A stretch of 64,000 nucleotides of DNA, taken from contig CAZCFY010000016.1 of assembly GCA_964498095.1 (NCBI GenBank), forward strand, positions 16,352-80,351, given 5' to 3'. The position numbers were made by a program, and so were the translations under genes. The notes beneath the pieces are model-generated. The model did no database searches. It was not told where the DNA came from and worked only from the letters and a program-made list of their open reading frames with translations. Positions 17,376 through 26,450 of this stretch are shown piece after piece. The DNA is from SG-bin7 sp964498095 (lineage in GTDB: Bacteria; Bdellovibrionota; Bdellovibrionia; Bdellovibrionales; SG-bin7). Each line of letters opens with the position of its first letter. Position 1 is the stretch's first letter.

Positions 17376-18809
17376 TTGGCAAAGCTCAACGACATTTGTA
17401 ACCGTCTAGGTGTGAGTCCACATCCGGCGAAATTTTTTAAAAACTTCGATGAGCGCCGGATCGAATGCACTCTTTGTCCCCGGCACTGCAAAATTCCCGA
17501 TCAACTCCACGGTTTTTGCGGAGTCCGTTACAATAACCAGGGTAAACTTGTTACCGTAAATTACGGCGCCTCCGTAGAAATGACCCAAGAAGTGATTGAG
17601 ACGGAAGCCGTTTATCATTTTGCGCCGGGTGCGCCTATTTTATCTCTTGGCAACGTAGGCTGCATGATGAACTGCACCTATTGTCATAACTGGCGCACTT
17701 CGCAAATTAAAAATGTGAACCGCCATGACGTGCATTTGTATTCTCCCGAAGAAGTCGTCGAGCGGGCCTTACAAAAAGGAATTAAAGTTTTATCCTGGAC
17801 TTATAATGATCCCGTCGTGTGGCATGAATTCGTTTACGATACGGCTAAGCTTGCCAAAAAACATGGCCTGGTAAATCTCTATAAGTCGGCTTTTTATATT
17901 GAACGTGAGGCAATCGAAGAACTTCATGACGTCATTGACATTTTTAGTTTGTCTTTAAAATCCATGAATCCCGAATTTTATAATTCCATAACAAAAGGAA
18001 AGCTGCAGCCCGTACTTGACGGTATCGAGCAAGTTTTTAAATATCAGCGCCACCATTTAGAAATCAGTAATCTCGTAGTTACCGGAATGAATGATAATCT
18101 CGAAGACGTTCGCAGGGTTTCCGAATGGATTCTTACGAAATTAGACGCATCCGTCCCTTTGCACTTTGTGCGCTTTCATCCGGACTATAAATATACGCAT
18201 GTCGAGCGCACTTCCATCCCGTTTTTAAAGAAGGCCCGCGATTTTGCCAAATCACTAGGAATCCAAAATTGCTATTTAGGCAATGTATTTGAAGCCGGTG
18301 ATTGGTTAAACACGAATTGCTCGGAATGCAATAATCTTCTTATTGAACGTTTTGGCATGAAAACCGTGATAGCCGGCGTAACTCCCGATGGCTTATGTGA
18401 AAACTGCGATCATCCCGCGGGAATAAGTGGATTAGAGTACTTGCAGCCAGTAACAAAAGCTCCGCCCATTAACGGGCGCCGCCTACCGAATAAACTACAG
18501 CATCTCTGGTGCGGCGAAATTAATGCTGGCCATGTGACGGCCATAAATAATTCTGACAGCGAGCAAGACTTACTTTATCGCCACCTCGGCACTGACATAA
18601 TTCAAACTTTAAAATTAAAACCTAAAGAACAATATCGCTTTTTACTCTCACGCCCCACTTACGAATCCAAAGGATTTGAGTTAAAGGGAAATGACTGTAT
18701 TGAAGTTTACTTTTTAGAAACCCTTGACCGCGCCCACTTTCCGGTGAGCGAAGGCGGTGAAATTTATGGATATCAAAACGCAAATACTGCATACGCGGAT
18801 CTCGACTGA
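17376..18809 (+). CDS. Radical SAM enzyme of the AmmeMemoRadiSam/PflA-like type, with C-terminal extension
   Basis: A 477-residue radical SAM protein. It has an N-terminal Cys cluster (CTLCPRHC, FCGVR), then the [4Fe-4S] motif GCMMNCTYCHNW (Cys96, Cys100, Cys103), a SLSLKSMNPEFY core and a C-terminal zinc-ribbon-like pair (NCSECNNLLIERFG; LCENCDHPAG). These match the family annotated as the radical SAM enzyme of the AmmeMemoRadiSam system, but no AMMECR1 or MEMO gene is adjacent. The last 115 residues are an extra domain I do not recognise. The frame opens with GTG at 17289; I prefer TTG at 17376, which has AGGGAGG just upstream. It overlaps the next gene by 44 bases. Confidence 0.8.
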   Translation: MAKLNDICNRLGVSPHPAKFFKNFDERRIECTLCPRHCKIPDQLHGFCGVRYNNQGKLVTVNYGASVEMTQEVIETEAVYHFAPGAPILSLGNVGCMMNCTYCHNWRTSQIKNVNRHDVHLYSPEEVVERALQKGIKVLSWTYNDPVVWHEFVYDTAKLAKKHGLVNLYKSAFYIEREAIEELHDVIDIFSLSLKSMNPEFYNSITKGKLQPVLDGIEQVFKYQRHHLEISNLVVTGMNDNLEDVRRVSEWILTKLDASVPLHFVRFHPDYKYTHVERTSIPFLKKARDFAKSLGIQNCYLGNVFEAGDWLNTNCSECNNLLIERFGMKTVIAGVTPDGLCENCDHPAGISGLEYLQPVTKAPPINGRRLPNKLQHLWCGEINAGHVTAINNSDSEQDLLYRHLGTDIIQTLKLKPKEQYRFLLSRPTYESKGFELKGNDCIEVYFLETLDRAHFPVSEGGEIYGYQNANTAYADLD

Positions 18810-19884
18810 AGGCGCTTTACCTAACGTAACTCCGGTTTTTCAAAATAGCGCCTTTTTAACAGGGTCACCGTTTTTTTATGCGCGAAAAAATAATCCCAAC
18901 TGTGAAGAGTTAGAAACTGTTTTCCGGGGACTCGAAGGCTGTCAGTATGCGACTGTGACTAACTCTGGAATGGCGGCGATCTCCTTGGCGCTTAGACAGT
19001 TAAAACCGCACGATCATGTTATTTTAAACGAACTTGTCTATGGCTGCACCTACCGGTATTTCGTCGATTTCTGCACGCACTATAAGATTTCTTTGGACAT
19101 CGTTGACCTCACTAAGCCCAGTTGGAAAGAAAAATTAAATTCCCGCACGCGCATGGTGTTTTTTGAAACCCCCACCAATCCCTTACTTAAAACTTTAAAC
19201 ATTGCCGAAATTTCAGCGGCGACGAAAGCCATAAATCCACGCGCACTCGTCTGTGTCGATAATACCTGGGCGACGGCTTTCTTTCAAAAGCCGCTTAATC
19301 TTGGCGCCGACATTGCCATTGCCAGTGCCACAAAGTTTTATGCCGGCCACAGTGACTGCATGGCCGGAGTTATAACCACTAACGAAAAAAGTCTGGGCGA
19401 AGAGTTGGCCCGTCAAAGATTTTACATGGGCTGCCATCTTGATCCGCATTCGGCATGGCTCATCCGCCGTAGCATGCAAACTTTTGTACTGCGCATGCGC
19501 GAACACGAACGTGTTCTTAAACAAATGACGGTATTCTTACAGGATCAAGCGGAAATCGAAAAAGTCTATTTGCCCGAAGTAAATAAAAATCAGCTTACCG
19601 GCTATGGCTGTATTTTGTTTATTGAGCTGCGCCCCGAGTTTGAATCCAAGATCGAAAGCTTCATGAAGAGCTTGCAACTTTTTGACCGTGGCACTTCGAT
19701 GGCAGCGGTTGTGTCTTCGGTAGCTCATCCTTTTTCCGGCAGCCATGCTTCGATGACCGCGGAGGAAAAATTGCGGGTCGGAATTAAAAACACTCTTCTA
19801 CGCCTGTGCTTTGGCTTTGAAAGTGAGGAAGATTTAAAGGCCGACTTGCGCCAAGCCCTGGATGGATTACATGAGGGCACTTAG
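18766..19884 (+). CDS. Cys/Met-metabolism PLP-dependent enzyme (gamma-synthase/gamma-lyase fold)
   Basis: A 372-residue fold-type I PLP enzyme of the cystathionine gamma-synthase/methionine gamma-lyase family. It has Y-x-R near PFFYARKNNPN, VTNSGMAAISLAL for phosphate binding, a D-N-T-W segment for the pyridine-nitrogen Asp, and the Schiff-base Lys190 in ASATKFYAGHSD. The substrate specificity cannot be told. ATG at 18766 is chosen over a GTG three codons earlier because AAGGCGG precedes it. The start lies inside the radical SAM gene and the end overlaps the desaturase gene by 23 bases, so translation is probably coupled. Confidence 0.85.
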   Translation: MDIKTQILHTRISTEGALPNVTPVFQNSAFLTGSPFFYARKNNPNCEELETVFRGLEGCQYATVTNSGMAAISLALRQLKPHDHVILNELVYGCTYRYFVDFCTHYKISLDIVDLTKPSWKEKLNSRTRMVFFETPTNPLLKTLNIAEISAATKAINPRALVCVDNTWATAFFQKPLNLGADIAIASATKFYAGHSDCMAGVITTNEKSLGEELARQRFYMGCHLDPHSAWLIRRSMQTFVLRMREHERVLKQMTVFLQDQAEIEKVYLPEVNKNQLTGYGCILFIELRPEFESKIESFMKSLQLFDRGTSMAAVVSSVAHPFSGSHASMTAEEKLRVGIKNTLLRLCFGFESEEDLKADLRQALDGLHEGT

Positions 19885-20647
19885 TACACTTATTTTTCCA
19901 GTGATTCAGGGCCTTTCGTTTTATGCGTCAGTAGCGACCTTTGGCTCTAAGCCGACTCTCTCCTTGGTTTTATTTTTAATTTCCTGTTTGGCGCTAAATT
20001 TTACGGTGCATGTTTCGCTACATGAGTTTGTTCATCATTATCAGCCCAAATCAAATCGCGACCTGGGCTCGCTCTTTTTTAGTCTTTTTGCCGGTCTACC
20101 GTTTGATGGTTATCGGCTTCATCACTACAATCACCACCAATATAATAACCAAATAAAAGATTATTCAAGTACGTGGCAGATGACGGCCCATGGATTTAAG
20201 CCGTATAACTTAGCTTTTTACGCTTTCGCTTGGCTGGCATTTTTAGAGAAAGCCAGGCAAAACATACAAAAAGATATAGTGGCAGGAGTTTTGCCAAAGT
20301 TTTACAGTGAACGTTTAAAATTTCAAAAAATCGGTTTGTTTTTGTTTTATGCTCTGCTCGCGGCTATCTCTAAAGTCGCATTCTTGCTTTATTTCTTACA
20401 TGTATATTTAGGCTGGGTTTTGATTTCTTTGCATAATTATGGCCAGCACCCGCCCGTAACTGGCGTTAACGAACCCACCACTTTCGCCAACTCAATTTTT
20501 AACGCATTCTTTTTTAAAAATGGCCTACACTGGGAACATCACCACAATCCGAGTGTCCACTGGTCTGATTTAGAACTTTCGCCCAACTCTAAACGCATTC
20601 AAGTGCCTCACCTTCTGGAGCCTTTTACGCATGAAGTTCAAACTTAA
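19862..20647 (+). CDS. Fatty-acid-desaturase-like di-iron membrane enzyme
   Basis: A 261-residue membrane protein with the three histidine boxes of membrane desaturases and hydroxylases: HEFVHH, HHYNHHQ and HWEHHHNPSVHW. About four hydrophobic segments flank the boxes. It would oxidise an acyl or alkyl chain at the membrane using a di-iron centre. The gene overlaps the PLP-enzyme gene upstream (23 bases) and the beta-helix gene downstream (17 bases). No electron-donor gene (ferredoxin, rubredoxin) is adjacent. It is shorter than typical acyl-lipid desaturases, and the substrate is unknown. Confidence 0.82.
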   Translation: MDYMRALSTLIFPVIQGLSFYASVATFGSKPTLSLVLFLISCLALNFTVHVSLHEFVHHYQPKSNRDLGSLFFSLFAGLPFDGYRLHHYNHHQYNNQIKDYSSTWQMTAHGFKPYNLAFYAFAWLAFLEKARQNIQKDIVAGVLPKFYSERLKFQKIGLFLFYALLAAISKVAFLLYFLHVYLGWVLISLHNYGQHPPVTGVNEPTTFANSIFNAFFFKNGLHWEHHHNPSVHWSDLELSPNSKRIQVPHLLEPFTHEVQT

Positions 20648-21788
20648 TCCCTTTAACGCCGATTTTTATGAACGCCAGGTTCTTGGAGTCAATATTGAGG
20701 ACTTTCTTGCGGCCGAGTTAGCCGCCTGCAGTGATTCCTTTACGACTGAGTCTAACGAAGCGTCTGGCCTAGATTCAGAATGGGAAGTTGAAATTGGCGG
20801 CAACCTACTTTTTGATCGCCACGGCCTAAATTTGATGGTGCGTGCTCTTCGCGGCTATTGCGCAAACTTCGGGAACTGTGCCGAAGTAAATTTTGTTTTG
20901 CTTTTAGACGAAGTCACTGGACGCGATTACTACCCGGCGAATGAAATTCATTTACCGGTGGTCGCGCGCCGAAAGGCGGGTGAAGGCCGCTTTACACTAG
21001 AAGTAAAACTGCCCGCCGCGTTTAATTTCGTTCCTTTTCCCGCGGCTCTCACGGCAGCTGACAATGGGAGTGTCCCCGAGGCCCTGTTAATCGTTGTCGC
21101 CGATGATTTTGATATACTCTTTGCCAATCAAATTGCCTTGCTCATCAAACTTAAAGAAAAAATTAAGCGCGACTGGAAAGCGTTTTTAAAATCCCCTTTT
21201 AACCGCGCGTATAAAAGCTGGCCTTTAAAAGTGGGAACGGCGTTTAAAGAAATTCATCCCTCGTGTGAAGTTCACCCCACCGCCGTAATTGAAGGTTCCA
21301 TTATTGAAGAAGGAACCCGCATCGGCGCCCATACAGTCGTGCGCTTTAGTCATATTGGTAAAAATGTGCGCCTTCATGACGGTGCTAAAGTGGAACTCTC
21401 TTTCGTCGGAGAAAATTCCTGGCTCATGCATGATTTAGTGCTTTACCGCAGCTATACCGAAGACCATGTTTTTTTAATTCATGGTCCTTATCAGTTCTCG
21501 GGATTTCAATCCGGGAGTGGTGCTTTTGGCACGATCATGATGGATTACCGGCCCGATCAAAAACCTATCCGTAAAAATTACCGCGGGCGTTTTTTAGGTT
21601 CTATTTTAAAACCGGGAGCTAAAACTTTAGGTGGCAGCCTTATAGCTCCCGGGCAAATTGTCGCTGCCAACCGGTGGTTAACCTCTGAAATCGAACAAAT
21701 ACATTCCCGTATCGATCAAAGTTTGCCGGAGTTTAAAATACTACCGCCTTCGCTAACTCGTTCGCCCAACAATTCAGCAAATCACTAA
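20631..21788 (+). CDS. Left-handed beta-helix (LpxA/GlmU-like) protein with unknown N-terminal domain
   Basis: A 385-residue protein. The first 200 residues are not recognised. From about residue 205 hexapeptide repeats begin (HPSCEVHPTAVIEGSIIEEGTRIGAHTVVR and on), forming the left-handed helix of acyltransferases and sugar nucleotidyltransferase C-termini. A glycine-rich FSGFQSGSGAFGT insert lies within the helix region, and an SLIAPGQ coil closes it. It is the last gene of the overlapping cassette, overlapping the desaturase by 17 bases. It could transfer an acyl group or act as a sugar-nucleotide enzyme; no nucleotidyltransferase motif is visible. Confidence 0.7.
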   Translation: MKFKLNPFNADFYERQVLGVNIEDFLAAELAACSDSFTTESNEASGLDSEWEVEIGGNLLFDRHGLNLMVRALRGYCANFGNCAEVNFVLLLDEVTGRDYYPANEIHLPVVARRKAGEGRFTLEVKLPAAFNFVPFPAALTAADNGSVPEALLIVVADDFDILFANQIALLIKLKEKIKRDWKAFLKSPFNRAYKSWPLKVGTAFKEIHPSCEVHPTAVIEGSIIEEGTRIGAHTVVRFSHIGKNVRLHDGAKVELSFVGENSWLMHDLVLYRSYTEDHVFLIHGPYQFSGFQSGSGAFGTIMMDYRPDQKPIRKNYRGRFLGSILKPGAKTLGGSLIAPGQIVAANRWLTSEIEQIHSRIDQSLPEFKILPPSLTRSPNNSANH

Positions 21789-21830
21789 TTTTTTTTGCTA
21801 GTCCCCTTAGAGTTTAGTAACTAAGTAATT

Positions 21831-22433
21831 ATGTTAAGATCAAATTATCACGGCACCATCGAAGTCATTTGTGGCTGCATGTTTAGCGGCAAAACCGAGG
21901 AACTTTTAAGACGCGTCCGCCGCGCCACGATTGCCCGGCAAAAAGTTCAAGTTTTTAAACCTAAAATTGATAATCGCTATAGCTCCACTCATGTGGAAAG
22001 TCATGATGCTAACCGTTCCTTGAGTACACCCGTCGAAAAGGCCAGTGAAATATTAAAGTTAGTCGACAGTAAAACGCGCGTTGTTGGCATCGACGAAGTC
22101 CAATTTTTTGATTCCGAAATTATCGCTGTTGTTCAAGAACTCGCTGACCGCGGCGTTCACGTCATCGCCGCCGGTCTTGATATGGACTTTCGCGGCGAAC
22201 CCTTTGGCCCGATGCCTTGGCTTTTATCCATCGCCGAAAGTGTTACGAAACTTTCTGCGGTATGCGTAATGTGCGGTGGCTTGGCTTCGCGCACACAATT
22301 GTTGGTAAGTACCTCCACGGATTCTAATGTTGTCGTCGGCGGAAACGAAATGTACGAAGCCCGCTGCCGCACTTGTCACGAACCTCATCCGGCAAAATTT
22401 CACAGCCGCGGCACTCCAGAACTCCACGCTTAA
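21831..22433 (+). CDS. tdk: Thymidine kinase
   Basis: Phosphorylates thymidine for salvage into dTMP. The 200-residue protein has the P-loop GCMFSGKTEELLRR at the N-terminus, the DEVQFF Walker B with the catalytic acidic residue, the FRGEPFG lasso region, and a zinc-binding pair of Cys motifs (CVMCGG and CRTCH). The length and order match type II thymidine kinases. There is no strong ribosome site before the ATG. It stands 42 bases after the radical SAM cassette and just upstream of the third haem-motif cassette. It is unlikely to be functionally linked to either. Confidence 0.95.
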   Translation: MLRSNYHGTIEVICGCMFSGKTEELLRRVRRATIARQKVQVFKPKIDNRYSSTHVESHDANRSLSTPVEKASEILKLVDSKTRVVGIDEVQFFDSEIIAVVQELADRGVHVIAAGLDMDFRGEPFGPMPWLLSIAESVTKLSAVCVMCGGLASRTQLLVSTSTDSNVVVGGNEMYEARCRTCHEPHPAKFHSRGTPELHA

Positions 22434-22471
22434 CTTATTTAGTTTTTCACTTTCTCTGTCGATGTAGGAAG

Positions 22472-24547
22472 GTGACGAAACAACTACGATTACTTTACAT
22501 CACGACCATTGTCCTACTTTCACTCAGTTGTAATATGCCCGAAGGCAGGCATGATCGCAGTCCTGCGCAAAAGCCGGGACAAAACCAGTTAAGTTTGCCC
22601 GATTGGAATTACCTCACCGAAAAAGTGTTCACGCCCCTTTGTCTACGTTGTCACAATTCAAAACGTTCTGATGCGGGAATTGATCTTTCCGTCTACGAAA
22701 AAGTTATTGATCCAGAACTTGGAATCGTAGTTCCGGGCAAACCAAGCGAAAGTATATTGTACACGGCGGTTCTCCAAGGCCGAATGCCTAAAGACGGGCG
22801 CACAGTCCCCAGCGGCGACATCGAAGCTTTAGGGGAATGGATACGCCTTGGAGCAAAAAAATCCTCCGCAGGATTTTACGGCGGTGATTGGGAGAGGAAG
22901 TGGTGGGTCGAAAAAACCGTGCGGGCGTTGCGGGGTGGTATGGGTTTACTGCCAGACGAGAACATCGAGACCCTTAGCGCGAAAACTAATGATGAGCTCA
23001 TTAAATACTTAATGGAGCACCCGCTTTTTGGAGACCTAGGATTTGACTTTGGACTTTATTTTCTCGGCCGTAAGCAAGAAACAATTCGCGAGTCCCCAAA
23101 CTTTTCTCCAAACCCTGCAATATTTAATACTCCACAAGTTATTGCTTTCGCCAATGACCTTGTCAGTAACAATGGCGTGGAGAATTTACTTACACTTGAC
23201 CCCAAAATTCCTTATCTGGGTTCGGAGTACAAGGAAGAGGAAATCAATAAAATTAAAGAAGCTTTCGCAAAAGTCATCGACGAATCTGAAAAAGACAGCC
23301 ACCCTACTCAAGAAAGAGTTTGCGAGTGGTATTATACCGCTTTATTTCCACTCCTTAACCCCATGGGAAAAGAAACAAGCTTTGGTACTTGGTTTACCAC
23401 TTCTCCCGAATGGTTCGGACCACTAGGCATATACTGCATGGATCCAAAGTTCACTTTAAACCTAAATCTTACTGAGTTTTTTAAAGTCAGAAGGGAATTA
23501 GCGCTAACTTTAATAGATGCGATAAAAAACAGTCAAAAACCTAAAGATCCCTATTATGCCAAAGACGCCGCCTTTCTCAATGACAGCGTATTTTCGAAAA
23601 GGCCGACTTACAATTTTTTTCCACAATCGGAATTAGCGCTATATTTGCCAAATTCAAGCACCAACATGAACCGGCGACGGGCCTCCTTTGTCTTAAAAAG
23701 ATTTTTCTGTGATGATTTAACTCCTATCGGTATCGCCCCCGCCGATAACCACACGGGTGGCCGCCATGGCTCTGACGTATCCTGCCGCGCTTGCCACTAC
23801 AAATTGGATCCGATGGCGGGTTTTTTTCGCAACAATGGGCTCTTCTTTTTGGACTTTTCTTTCTCTACCGACATCGTATTCGATGACTTAGGTTCCGCAA
23901 AAATTTCCGAATACCAAAAGCAGTGGCAAGGCACGGGTGACCGCAAATGGAATATAGGTTACATCCGCTCTCCCACCAATGACAGATTAAATGTTTACGG
24001 CAGTGAGCTTCCGGACTTAACAAAAATTATTCAGGCCGCTCACGAAACTAAAAAGTGCGTGATAAAAAGACTCTCCCAATATTTTCTTGGTGAGGATCAG
24101 GCAGTGGATTGGGGCTACTTAGAATACCTCTATAAAAATTTAGACAAGGGCCCCCAGTACGTCATTAAGCAAGTGGTATTAAGTAACGCTTTTGCCCAAA
24201 GAAATCCGCAAAGCGATAAATGTTACGACTACGCTCCAGGAACGGACCCCGCTACGCGGCCACCTTGCCAGGTTTCATTTCTGTTAGAAAAAAATTGCGT
24301 TAGCTGTCACGGTGAAAGTTTCGCGGGGGGCAATTTAAATCTGGCCCGCTGGATTAAAACTTCTGATGGCATGAGCTTTCCGCATACTGATGAAAACGGA
24401 AATCAATTTACCAAAAGGGAAACTTTAACACGTGTGCTTGATCGCGTCTCAACCTCCGACCCCAATCTGCAAATGCCACTACGCCGCCACATGAGTTCTG
24501 CGGAACGTCAGGCACTATTCTTATGGTTGCAAGAGGAGCTTAAATGA
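22472..24547 (+). CDS. Large multi-haem-motif lipoprotein of the third cassette
   Basis: A 691-residue predicted lipoprotein (lipobox LSLSC near residue 20) with three CxxCH motifs: CLRCHNS in an N-terminal planctomycete-type cytochrome domain (with PGKPSESILYTAV and MPKDGRTVPSGDIEALGEWI), CRACHYKLDPMAG in the middle (DUF1588-like), and CVSCHGE near the C-terminus. A second cytochrome-like helix region closes the protein (MPLRRHMSSAERQALFLWL). The frame opens at 22373 inside tdk, but the preceding residues look non-coding; GTG at 22472 after AGGAAG gives a clean lipoprotein signal. It overlaps the next gene by 4 bases (ATGA). Confidence 0.8.
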   Translation: MTKQLRLLYITTIVLLSLSCNMPEGRHDRSPAQKPGQNQLSLPDWNYLTEKVFTPLCLRCHNSKRSDAGIDLSVYEKVIDPELGIVVPGKPSESILYTAVLQGRMPKDGRTVPSGDIEALGEWIRLGAKKSSAGFYGGDWERKWWVEKTVRALRGGMGLLPDENIETLSAKTNDELIKYLMEHPLFGDLGFDFGLYFLGRKQETIRESPNFSPNPAIFNTPQVIAFANDLVSNNGVENLLTLDPKIPYLGSEYKEEEINKIKEAFAKVIDESEKDSHPTQERVCEWYYTALFPLLNPMGKETSFGTWFTTSPEWFGPLGIYCMDPKFTLNLNLTEFFKVRRELALTLIDAIKNSQKPKDPYYAKDAAFLNDSVFSKRPTYNFFPQSELALYLPNSSTNMNRRRASFVLKRFFCDDLTPIGIAPADNHTGGRHGSDVSCRACHYKLDPMAGFFRNNGLFFLDFSFSTDIVFDDLGSAKISEYQKQWQGTGDRKWNIGYIRSPTNDRLNVYGSELPDLTKIIQAAHETKKCVIKRLSQYFLGEDQAVDWGYLEYLYKNLDKGPQYVIKQVVLSNAFAQRNPQSDKCYDYAPGTDPATRPPCQVSFLLEKNCVSCHGESFAGGNLNLARWIKTSDGMSFPHTDENGNQFTKRETLTRVLDRVSTSDPNLQMPLRRHMSSAERQALFLWLQEELK

Positions 24548-25071
24548 ACTTAACAGAAAAGCCGCGCTACCGTGGGCGGCCAGAAATTCAAAATATTTTA
24601 TCTGAAAGAATTTTAAAGCCGGGAAATAAATTTTATTTTGGGCAAATACTAAATGATGACAGCCTGGCGAATATGCTCGGCGCCTATCCCGAAAGTCCTA
24701 ACCGCCGCCTTATAAATGTAACCCCAAATACGATGAATTATATCTTGTGGCATATCCTTGCGCGTGGAATCGCTGATAACTTAATTAAATTGACAGAGGA
24801 ACCCATGGCTGGAGTTTTCAATGCGGCGGCTACTGATAAAACCATTGAGCTCACTAAGAAAATTTGCAATTGGCCAGCCGCAGAAGCCAAAGACCCAAAA
24901 AATTTAGAAAGTATCTGGTTACATTTTTTAAAATATGATTCTCCAGAAGAGGAGTTCAATATCTGGCGCAGTTTTGTTTTATCCGAAAAATTTAGTTTGA
25001 ATGGCAAAGCAGCGGCCAGCGAAATGTTTTATATGATGTTTATGAACCCTTATTTTTTATTAAAACAATGA
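24544..25071 (+). CDS. Cassette protein without signal peptide, unknown function
   Basis: A 175-residue protein with no signal peptide, encoded between two exported proteins and overlapping both neighbours by 4 bases (ATGA junctions). It is Leu/Asn/Met-rich and helical, with segments such as NTMNYILWHILARGIADNL and FYMMFMNPYFLLKQ. The latter resembles the closing segment of DUF1592/DUF1585-type domains, so it could be a detached part of one. If the protein leaves the cytoplasm, co-export with the Tat partner (25068) is one possibility (inference). I do not recognise a family. Confidence 0.65.
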   Translation: MNLTEKPRYRGRPEIQNILSERILKPGNKFYFGQILNDDSLANMLGAYPESPNRRLINVTPNTMNYILWHILARGIADNLIKLTEEPMAGVFNAAATDKTIELTKKICNWPAAEAKDPKNLESIWLHFLKYDSPEEEFNIWRSFVLSEKFSLNGKAAASEMFYMMFMNPYFLLKQ

Positions 25072-26450
25072 AGCGGCGTCAATTTTTACAATCCTTACTA
25101 AGTCTTTACGGAATTTCGCTTTTGCCACGCGTTTCCAGTGCAGCATGGGGTGCGGCTTCACAACCGCATTTTCTATTACATCTCGAAGCTCTTGGCGGAA
25201 TGGATAACTCGTTTTTCTTTGACGCGCGTGATTTAGCTATGACCCACGCTGGAAAAATTCATACTTATCCCGGAACCGAGCGGATTCAAATCTTAGGCAA
25301 AAATGGAGTCTCCGCGTTGGCAACAGATATAAGTAAACCACTCTTGCCCTACCGCGACTATTTTTCCATTATCAACGGCGTTCACATGAACATTTCTTTT
25401 GAGGGGCACGAGGAAAATTTACGCTATTTTGTGACGGGCAACCCGTTTGGTGCAGAAAATTACTTACCTCACCTCAACGGCATCACGGAAAAATATCCCA
25501 TTGATGGAATTAGTGCTTCACCTAATTTTTTTGCTGAGGGTATACCCGGCACAAACACTGGAAACATTATTCCATTGGCAAAAGAACCGGGACTCGCTTT
25601 AGCCGAATGCCTCAAAGCGTATGGCATTCCCGATACGGACTCTCCTGCAAACTCATATTTAATGGATGTGTTTGCGCGCACGTCTAAGGGGCAGGGCCGC
25701 TTCCCTGCGGGCGTAACCGTTATGAAACAGAACTTTGCTGACTCGCCTTATTTAGGGAATAAACTAAAAAATATCAATCTGTCGGACACCTCGAGTAATC
25801 GATTTCAAGCCGGATTAAATCTCTTATTATCTTGTTTTAAAGAAAAGATAACAAATACCGGAGTCATGCAACTCACTGATGATCCCGCCGCCCTTGATAA
25901 TCATGATTTTGGTTCTGCAAAGAATTTTGCACTCGTGGCCTCGGGCATAGTGAATAATCTAATCTTTTTAATAGAAACTTTACGACACACGCCCTTTGAC
26001 GATCAACGTAGTTTTTTTGACGTTACGACTTTCATTATGGGATCAGAGTTTTCGCGTACCATGCGCCAAGAAGGCTTTACCGTCGACCAAACTGGTACGG
26101 ATCACAATACACTAAATAATACTATAATCCTCGGAGGCGCTGGCATTAACGGCGGTCACGTTATTGGGGCTTCGGACTTTCAGACTCCCGATGAAAAACT
26201 ATCTGGCGCTCACCTTTCCTTAGATCAAAAGGCTCTAAAAATAATGGGGCGGCCTTTTGATTTCGTAACGGGGTTGCCGGCGAATAAACTTCCAGAAAAC
26301 TATCAAGCTGAAGACTACCTAGGAGTAAACTCCGTTATAAATACGATCTACTCTGCATTTAATGCGCCCAAAGAAGTATTTCGCACCATTAGAAATGGTA
26401 ATCCAGCTCTGGCACCGGTACTCAAGGACTTGTTAAAGTCATTTATCTAA
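25068..26450 (+). CDS. Tat-type exported DUF1501-like protein of the third cassette
   Basis: A 460-residue protein with an N-terminal twin-arginine-like signal (MKRRQFLQSLLSLYG, then a hydrophobic stretch to VSSAA). The DUF1501 hallmark is visible as FIMGSEFSRTMRQEGFTVDQTGTDH, with NHDFGSAKNFALVASGIVNNLI before it. It probably acts with the three-haem-motif lipoprotein two genes upstream, since the three genes overlap by 4 bases at each junction. The stop lies inside the convergent metallopeptidase-like gene. The activity is unknown, as for the family. Confidence 0.82.
   Translation: MKRRQFLQSLLSLYGISLLPRVSSAAWGAASQPHFLLHLEALGGMDNSFFFDARDLAMTHAGKIHTYPGTERIQILGKNGVSALATDISKPLLPYRDYFSIINGVHMNISFEGHEENLRYFVTGNPFGAENYLPHLNGITEKYPIDGISASPNFFAEGIPGTNTGNIIPLAKEPGLALAECLKAYGIPDTDSPANSYLMDVFARTSKGQGRFPAGVTVMKQNFADSPYLGNKLKNINLSDTSSNRFQAGLNLLLSCFKEKITNTGVMQLTDDPAALDNHDFGSAKNFALVASGIVNNLIFLIETLRHTPFDDQRSFFDVTTFIMGSEFSRTMRQEGFTVDQTGTDHNTLNNTIILGGAGINGGHVIGASDFQTPDEKLSGAHLSLDQKALKIMGRPFDFVTGLPANKLPENYQAEDYLGVNSVINTIYSAFNAPKEVFRTIRNGNPALAPVLKDLLKSFI

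Noticed and set aside
23043..23426. A 127-codon frame inside the large haem-motif lipoprotein gene
   Set aside because: It is an out-of-frame shadow of the longer gene, which has haem motifs and a lipoprotein signal.
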